Assembly: GCA_910591455.2 (NCBI GenBank)
Contig: OU342820.1
Location: 19,314,128 to 19,378,127, forward strand
Length of the DNA: 64,000 nt
Source: Pholis gunnellus
Lineage: Eukaryota > Chordata > Actinopteri > Perciformes > Pholidae
Direction of reading: 5' to 3'
In this document: in pieces, positions 57,263-64,000 of the stretch
Layout: each line of letters begins with the position of its first letter
Numbering within the stretch: position 1 is the first letter of the stretch
Notes under the pieces: model-generated
The model's input: the letters and a program-made list of their open reading frames with translations, nothing else
Databases searched by the model: none
Told to the model about the DNA's origin: nothing
Made by a program: the position numbers and the translations under genes

Positions 57263-57850
57263 GTCATTAAAATCATTAGTATAAGAAACTAGACGCTTAA
57301 AAATCAAAATGTGTGCAGGAACTTCCTGTTTCAATGTCAAGTGTTTCACAATAATGCAGCCTGTAACAAGCTGGAACATTAACAGGCAACGTTTGCTCCA
57401 GCAAATCTCTTCTTTAAACCTCTTCAGTGTAACCACTGAAGAAACCCAAGAAAAACGGGTTCCCCAAATACTTAGAGACAATTTCAAAATGTTATTAGAC
57501 TAAATTGAAGTTTTAATCATTTAATTTTTTTTCTTTTGGGGTCAGAACTATTTCAAATGTTAATGATAGATATTGTGTTGAATTATAGTGTTTTTTTTCT
57601 TTGTTAATATAGTTATTGACCAGTAGAGGTCAATAACAGTTATCAATATAACAGCACACCTTTATAAGGTTTTGTGTGTTCAAGTATCTTGGTAACACTA
57701 CTAAGATGAATACTTAATGGTTTTAAATATGATTTTCATTCAGTAAGTAACTTGTCTTTCATTTGGTTGAGTCAATAGTCTGGCTGAGGTGAGGTATCTT
57801 AAATTGTTGGCACCTTGACAACCTGAGTAACCAGACCTGCACCACTCCTC
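57263..57850. other. Intergenic between hsd17b14 copy B and the bcat2 promoter
   Basis: No coding region or clear repeat seen. Confidence 0.5.
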
Positions 57851-57854
57851 CCCC

Positions 57855-57990
57855 AACCGACCAATCAGCGTTCAACCTGTGTGTCCTCAAATAAACCTGT
57901 TTTATGAGCCTGCTGCTCTCCGCCAATCAGATGCTACGCTTTGTCACGCCCTCGATGACGTCATTGAATGAAACCGGTTATTAAAAATAA
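57855..57990 (+). promoter_or_regulatory. bcat2: Candidate bcat2 upstream promoter: two CCAAT boxes and a CRE
   Basis: CCAATCAG occurs at 57861-57868 and 57923-57930, and the full palindromic cAMP response element TGACGTCA at 57956-57963, about 370 bases before the bcat2 ATG. The transcription start is unknown. Assignment to bcat2 rests on position and strand only. Confidence 0.45.
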
Positions 57991-58335
57991 TAAAAAATAA
58001 CGTATTTGTTTGGTGTTTTTTTTTCTTCTTTTACTAACGTCTTTGTGAACAGTTAAAGGGATGTTTAATTATCAACCCAGAACAAACAGAAACAAATAAA
58101 AAGCACAAGCAGTTACAAACCGTTTAAAGGAGTTTCTGAACCAGCGCAGTGAAGAGTTAAAATAATTAATGTATAGACGAGTAGTTTATTTGTGGGAGGT
58201 TTCTGGATTCAACCGAGCCGAACAGCCAACAGCAGCGTCTCCTATTTCAAAGCGGAACTGAAGTTGACTTTGAACTGTTACGTCTGTTTCCACACGAACA
58301 CATCATCGCGTTTTTATCATCGTTACGTAGCGGAG

Positions 58336-59523
58336 ATGGCAGCCCTTCGGACGGTGAGTTCACTGACCGACGGCCCCGTGCTGTTTATTGCCTGTTTACA
58401 TTGACTGTCTGGGTAAATGGTTCACCTAAATGAGCGATAAGGACGCAGATAATGATCCACAAAGCTAACAAATCCGTCACTTTAGTTTGCTCTGCACTCA
58501 CCGGCGTGTGTGTGTCCCGCCTGTACCGAGGCTGGTCCAAACAATGCTGCAGAGAAAGAGGTCATCAAACCGAACTGCAGGCGAATATGTGGACTTTTTA
58601 GACTGTCACGTTTACCAGCAAAAACATAACGCCTCGTTAAACAAAACGCGACGCTTTCTGTTAATCTTTATGGTGCGAAGACGAATTCGGCTGACGTCAA
58701 CAGAGCTAATTGTACTTTAATTTATGCAAAAATTAAAGAAGTTACCAAACGTTACATATTTGTATCACGTTCCTTCTGCGGGTTTGCTGGACGGTGAGAT
58801 AAAGAGTCACTTATCTGTTTTTAATTAGTTTGTAAACGACGCCATCAGTTTTAAAGCTTCTTTCATCTGTTCAGGTGCAGAACTAACGTGTGTGTGCATG
58901 TTATTGCCTCATGGTGTTACTGTGAAATCCGCATTGTTTAATTGAGTTACTTGGTTGCTGCTGTCTCCTAGCGTTATGTTTAGTCCAGGCACACACGCGA
59001 ACTAACATTTGCTATTTCTATTTTTGTTGGCTGTGGCTCCAAACTACAAATATCATGCATCAGATTAACGTACATGTCACAAACGTCACAGCAATACACG
59101 CACACACGCACGCGCACACTACACTAACTTATGGTTGCAATAAAAAGAGGACTTTCATCCTCTACTGAACGAAGTGCACACACAGGCTCATGATGTAGGA
59201 ATTTCTAAAGCATCACTTCTGCTGCTGATAATTCAGCCAAATATACTTTATCATTATTATTATTATTCATTTTAACTGCATTACCTAAAGAAACAAGAAC
59301 TGGCATGAACCTGCTGTTCTTGCTGTAGCTGTGCTGCACTGTTTAGCCATTATTGTTTGGCTTCTTTTCTTTTCTTTGTCATAAGAACAGATATTATTTT
59401 CCACCATTCCACCTTTTGTGACCCACACAGGATCCGTGCAAACTACTTTCTCACCTTGCATTCCTCATTTTGTAGCCTGCATTTGTGCCCGATTCTAATT
59501 ACAGCACTTCACACCGGCTGTTT

Positions 59524-59573
<50 letters not shown>

Positions 59574-62500
59574 TGACTAGCTGCATGTTGAGTCACACTC
59601 ACACAATGTCATGACAAGGTGTCCCTTTGTATTCCCCAAGGCCGGATGAATAGCTGTCACCTGGGAAGACGATATATCTTCTTGTAAAACGTTGACTGGC
59701 AAAACCTTTAAACGTGTGATTACCAGTGTTTATATATATTTATATAAAGTTAAAGTGTTTTCTCGTGTTTGATTCGCAGGCACTCCATGGACGACTTGTT
59801 CAGGCTCTCCCCTTGTCCTTTGGCTCACTGCGGTTCGCCAGTTCCTTTAAGGTAAAGAGGAAAGCGTGAACATTCCTTCCCACCAGGTGAGGCGTCCGGC
59901 CTGAGTTACACTCCGGCGAGCCTTCTACGGGTCGGAGCACAAAGTGTTTTTCGGCTCGTTACAGGAAGTAGGAAGCAACATTTCTCAAAAGACGGATTTG
60001 TCTTTCTTAAACTTTCCTAAAATTAAAAAATGTCTTTTCCCTTTTCTGTCTTTTCCTCACTGTCTACCTGTTGTATTCATTTAATTCAGTCTAATTGAAT
60101 TAATTGTGTCTAATTGACCAGATAAGCCAGTCAGCCTCTCAACTAATTGTCCCCTTTTAAAGCATGCTCTGTCAATAACTTCGATTTAAAAAAACACAAA
60201 AACAATCACTGTTGTCGTCGCTCGCTCTGCTCTTGTCCCGTCTTCTTCCTTTTTTTTTTTTTCTCCGGCTCGCTTGTCCGTCTCCACCTCAGGCATCGGA
60301 CATCGTCATCGAACGCAACACGGCATGCAAGCCGAAGCCCGACCCCTCCGCCTTGGTGTTCGGCAAACAGTTCTCCGACCACATGTTGACCATCAACTGG
60401 TCGGCGAAGGACGGCTGGGAGGTGCCGCAGATCAAACCTTTCCAGAACCTGTCGCTGCACCCGGCCAGCTCCGCCCTGCACTACTCCATAGAGGTGAGGA
60501 GAGGGCTCTGTGTGGTTTATCAGGGTTTCATTGAGTGTTTTTATCAAAACAAAATGGCTTACGGCTGATTCTTCATTCAGATGTATTATTTATGTAATCT
60601 CCTTTTAACGTCTCTTTATAGTTAAACACTTCTCAAGGTTAGAAAGGTCTCTGCAGCAGCGAGACCACCAAGAAATGACTTTGTGAATCAACTTCTTCTA
60701 ATTGAATTGAATTTTGTTTTTTTTAACTGCTCACACTTGGAATTCACTACAATCATTCAGTGGCAGGGGAACATGGGGGGAAAGTTGACCTGAAAAACAA
60801 ATTAATTAAATGACAAAAAATACAATAGGCAAAGAGCCTTTCTTTGCAGGTTTACCACGCTGTTGTTGAGCAGGAACCCTCATGATATCAGGTGCATGTT
60901 AACAGTCTGATACGCGTGTGCTTCTGTCTGTCTCCTCTCCAGCTGTTTGAAGGCATGAAGGCGTTCCGTGGAGTGGACAACCACATCCGCCTGTTCAGAC
61001 CCATGCTGAACATGGAGAGGATGCATCGGAGCTCTGAAAGAAGCAGCCTTCCTGTGAGTTTATGAACCTCGTCTTCAGAACTTCCTCTCTGGTACCTGAA
61101 GCAACACGTTTCCACCAACGAGAGGCGTAAATATAGACGGCGCCGGTTGGTGAACTGAACTTAAAGAACAGCCAGTTTTTGCCACACTGGCAAAAAAAAC
61201 GCTTTGCTCGTTGCTCTGCTGTAGAGGCGCCGGCCAATCGTATGCATGCAGGTGCACATAACAGGGCCTTGTGCTAATGTGCTGCTGCTGTGATGGACTT
61301 CTCAGAGTAGTTCAATCCTGTGCAGGGCTGTAACTTTTAAAAGTCACCATCAGGCACCAGCTTTGTTTTTTTGTTTTTTGCAGAAAGTGAAAATGTGGTT
61401 TCCATTTTTAGTCATCTTATCTTCTGAGTATCTAAGATATATTAATTTAAAATGTGACATGTATACACACTTATCATTTTCCAGCTCAAAGAGGCAGGGA
61501 TCCTTCTCCTCATAAGACTTCACAAACGTCCTCGTTGTTGTTTGTTCAGGTTCATCTGGTTCTTTAAATCAGTAAACACACAAACGCACGTGCGGCCTAT
61601 CCGTGTTCTGGTTCTGACTGAAACAGCATTATGTAAATATCACTAGTGCAACAAACATCAAAATGTCTTCAATGTGTTTAAAAAGTGCTTTACCATAGAC
61701 CAAGAATTGGTTTCCAATTTCTCAAAGTAGTTGTCGACCTCCAGCTTACTGTTGAGCCCTGATGTGTGACGTGTAAAACTGGACTTCTCCTTCTGTAGCC
61801 GGCTGCCACGTTCAACTGGTCTGAACGAGCCTTAAGTTCTTTGCAGGCAGACACCCTGAAGCTGGCGACCCGCTCTGTTACGTAACCGCTTGGCAGCAGG
61901 CCCGGTTTAGGCTTAATTCCCAGAACAACAACTCCCTGACACCAGAGTTCATACTTCATCAGGAGTCCAGGACACAATGGAAACCGTGTAACGTGATGGA
62001 CCTCTGCCACATGGTCGGAATTCCAGTCTGTGCTTTCTGCTACAAGGAAGAAAAAAGTATTTTTATGTTTCACAATTAATGAATGATTCATTGTCAACAC
62101 ATGTAATGGAAAGCTACTGAACTCTTCACCTTTTCTGAGGCGCAGCAGTCAACCGTTTTGGTTTCAGTAAACCTTATTGGAGTGTAAAAGATATGACCTC
62201 ATTATGGAGCTTTTCTCCTATTTTCATTCAAGAGAATTTATGACTTATTGATTTCAGATTTAAAACCCAGTCCTCCGACTCAAATAGTCTTTGCTTGCGC
62301 TTGGATCTGCTCTGTTTTTTGTTTATACTATGTGCCTGCACTTCCCTATGCTTTCGTTACGCCCTGCGCATCAAATAATAATATTCCAGCGCCCGTACCT
62401 TTCCTCCTGCTGTGATAACTACACCGGGTGTTGTTACTGGAATCAACGTTTTTTTTATTTTGCCCGACACTGAAGAGGATGCTGTGAATCAACCATTAAC

Positions 62501-63158
62501 TTTCTAATGAAGCTAAAACTACAAACTAAATATTCTACATCTAAAGGGTGGTTGGGTTCATTGTTTTAGATCAAAGGTATGCACGGATATGACAGATATG
62601 TTTCATATTTAGAGGGAGTGTTTGTTTAATAAAGGCTCCAACATAGAATTGGGGGGGAAACATGATATAATTCTATTGATATCACTATTCAGTGAAGAAG
62701 AGTGATTATTTGACAGTTGATGTCCTGTTTTCTTTGTAGCTGTATGATAAAGGTGAACTGCTCAAGTGCATCAAGAAGCTGGTGGAGATCGACCAGGAGT
62801 GGGTCCCCTTCTCCCAGGACGCCAGCCTCTACATCAGACCCACCTTCATAGGAACTGAGGTGAGCTTTAGCCGAAAAAACGGATGAACACCTGGATATCT
62901 GTGCAGGGTCCCGCCTCAGCCGAAGTGACGTGATGAGCCGGTGGTCTGCATACAGTCCTGATAACCTCGTCTTCTTCTCCTCTTCCTCCTCCAGCCGTCG
63001 CTCGGCGTGTCTCCTCCAGGAGAAGCTATGATCTTCGTCATCGTCGGCCCCGTGGGACCTTACTTCGCCACGGGGTCCTTCAACCCCGTGTCCCTGCTGG
63101 CGGACCCTTCATTCGTCAGGGCGTGGAAAGGAGGCGTCGGGGCCTATAAGATGGGAGG
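58336..63158 (+). CDS. bcat2: Branched-chain amino acid aminotransferase, mitochondrial (5' part, six coding exons)
   Basis: PLP enzyme of fold type IV that transfers the amino group of Leu, Ile or Val to 2-oxoglutarate. Exons: 58336-58353, 59780-59851, 60293-60493, 60943-61053, 62740-62859, 62995-63158, all GT-AG and in frame. This gives 228 complete residues before the gene runs past the window edge. Residues 1-30 form an Arg-containing, acid-free amphipathic leader ending RFASSFK, a mitochondrial presequence that supports bcat2 over cytosolic bcat1. Conserved blocks: LVFGKQFSDHML, PFQNLSLHPASSALHYS, LFEGMKAFRG, RLFRPMLNMERM, SLYIRPTFIGTEPSLGV and GGVGAYKMGG. The last includes the predicted PLP-binding Lys226. 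The redox-sensing CXXC motif would lie in the missing 3' exons. The neighbouring hsd17b14 in the same orientation matches the human locus. Odd point: Ser-Glu in RMHRSSERSSLP, where human has Ala-Met. Confidence 0.94.
58354..59779 (+). other. bcat2: bcat2 intron 1
   Basis: GT-AG intron that splits the mitochondrial presequence after codon 6. Apart from the CA microsatellite I see nothing else in it. Confidence 0.7.
59525..59570. repeat. (CA)n microsatellite
   Basis: About 22 CA units in bcat2 intron 1. Confidence 0.9.
61054..62739 (+). other. bcat2: bcat2 intron 4
   Basis: GT-AG intron of about 1.7 kb. No repeat or additional exon recognised. Confidence 0.7.
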
Positions 63159-64000
63159 GTGAGTTTTGCATCTCTTCAAAATGCTAATCATGATTTTTTT
63201 TCATGATCAATATTGAGATCACGATAATCTATCACCATTATTCATTGATTTTATTGCACTTTCGTGCTGATTAATGCAACTTTGCATCAAAATAAGTCTT
63301 GAAATAAGCATCTTCTTCACGGAAACGAGTAATACGTCACATTTTTACGAGCTGCAGCGTGTGTGCGTAGCGGCGTGACAGTTCCCCGTGGTCGAAGTCA
63401 AAACATGTTGATCGCCCCCAGGTAGTTGGCTGTTAGTCGAGGAAGCGGTTGGTTTGATATGCAGATGAGTCGTCTGCACGTTTTAAACGTCAATATCGCA
63501 GACAAACATCTTCATTTATTTGTAGGAAGCTGAAATTGTGCTGGCGATTAATGTGCAGCCCTCGTCTCTTGGTAAGTTGCCCTGAGAATATATATTATGA
63601 TTGTTAAAAGCACTCCACCCATCGACCTGCTAAGTCACATTGTAAATCGCGGTTGTTCAGAGTCAGAATCGCCTCTTTGTTTTCAGCCTGACTGTCATCT
63701 ATAGTAGGAACAGAACGCGTTGGGTCGACGCTCATAAACTCCCTCAGAAGAGTTTCTGTCCCACTCTGAGGACAGTCTGCTCGTCAAACAGGTTGATCAA
63801 TGCAACATTAAGGTTCATGTACCTGTGGTTCTCCTGCTGGGACAAGTCTAAATGTTTGCTCTGACAAAATCAAAAATAATTCAAAGAAATGAGATCACAA
63901 AAAACTCACAAAAAACCTATGAACTTCACAGACAGCAATTAAATAAATCAAATCAATCTTTTTGTTGTGTTTTTAGCAGACAGTACAGTAAGTAAACAGA
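63159..64000 (+). other. bcat2: bcat2 intron 6 (runs off the window)
   Basis: Begins with donor GTGAGT after the first two bases of a Gly codon. No further bcat2 exon (expected to start NYGPT-like) is found before the window ends. Confidence 0.75.

Overview
This is a teleost (probably percomorph) genomic window. The evidence is spliced genes with GT-AG introns, long AT-rich intergenic stretches, many microsatellites, and decayed interspersed repeats of kinds common in fish genomes, including two hAT-type elements with recognisable ends. A 500-base run of N at 2360-2859 is an assembly gap.

Six protein-coding loci can be supported, read from conserved protein motifs and splice signals. (1) ntf4, minus strand, 368-1720: a neurotrophin of the NT-4 type in one coding exon. 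(2) An excitatory amino acid transporter of the EAAT2 type, plus strand, ten coding exons from 24614 to 37401. (3) kcna7, minus strand, two coding exons from 47798 to 43745: a Kv1-type potassium channel. (4, 5) Two tandem, almost identical hsd17b14 genes, plus strand, nine exons each, 50382-53100 and 54282-57129. (6) bcat2, plus strand, the first six coding exons from 58336 to 63158, running off the right edge. The gene content matches human 19q13.33, where NTF4 lies next to KCNA7 and HSD17B14 lies next to BCAT2 in the same orientation. The main difference is the glutamate transporter between ntf4 and kcna7. This may be the home of an EAAT paralogue that mammals lack.

Layout: 1-2 kb is ntf4; 2-24.6 kb is non-coding and repeat-bearing, with a possible 5' exon of the transporter ending at 15975; 24.6-38.8 kb is the transporter and its 3' UTR; 38.8-43.7 kb is intergenic with repeats; 43.7-47.8 kb is kcna7; 47.8-50.4 kb is intergenic with repeats; 50.1-57.3 kb is the hsd17b14 tandem duplication; 57.3-64 kb is the bcat2 promoter and 5' half.

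The genes are separate eukaryotic units, not an operon. They cover a trophic factor, glutamate uptake, potassium conductance, short-chain dehydrogenation and mitochondrial branched-chain amino acid transamination. No CRISPR array, RNA gene or autonomous mobile element was recognised. The most notable sequence features are the transporter's long Ser/Arg- and Glu/Arg-rich C-terminal tail, the long linker inside the ntf4 mature domain, and the near-identical hsd17b14 pair with a changed cofactor-binding loop and a conserved GC-AG intron.
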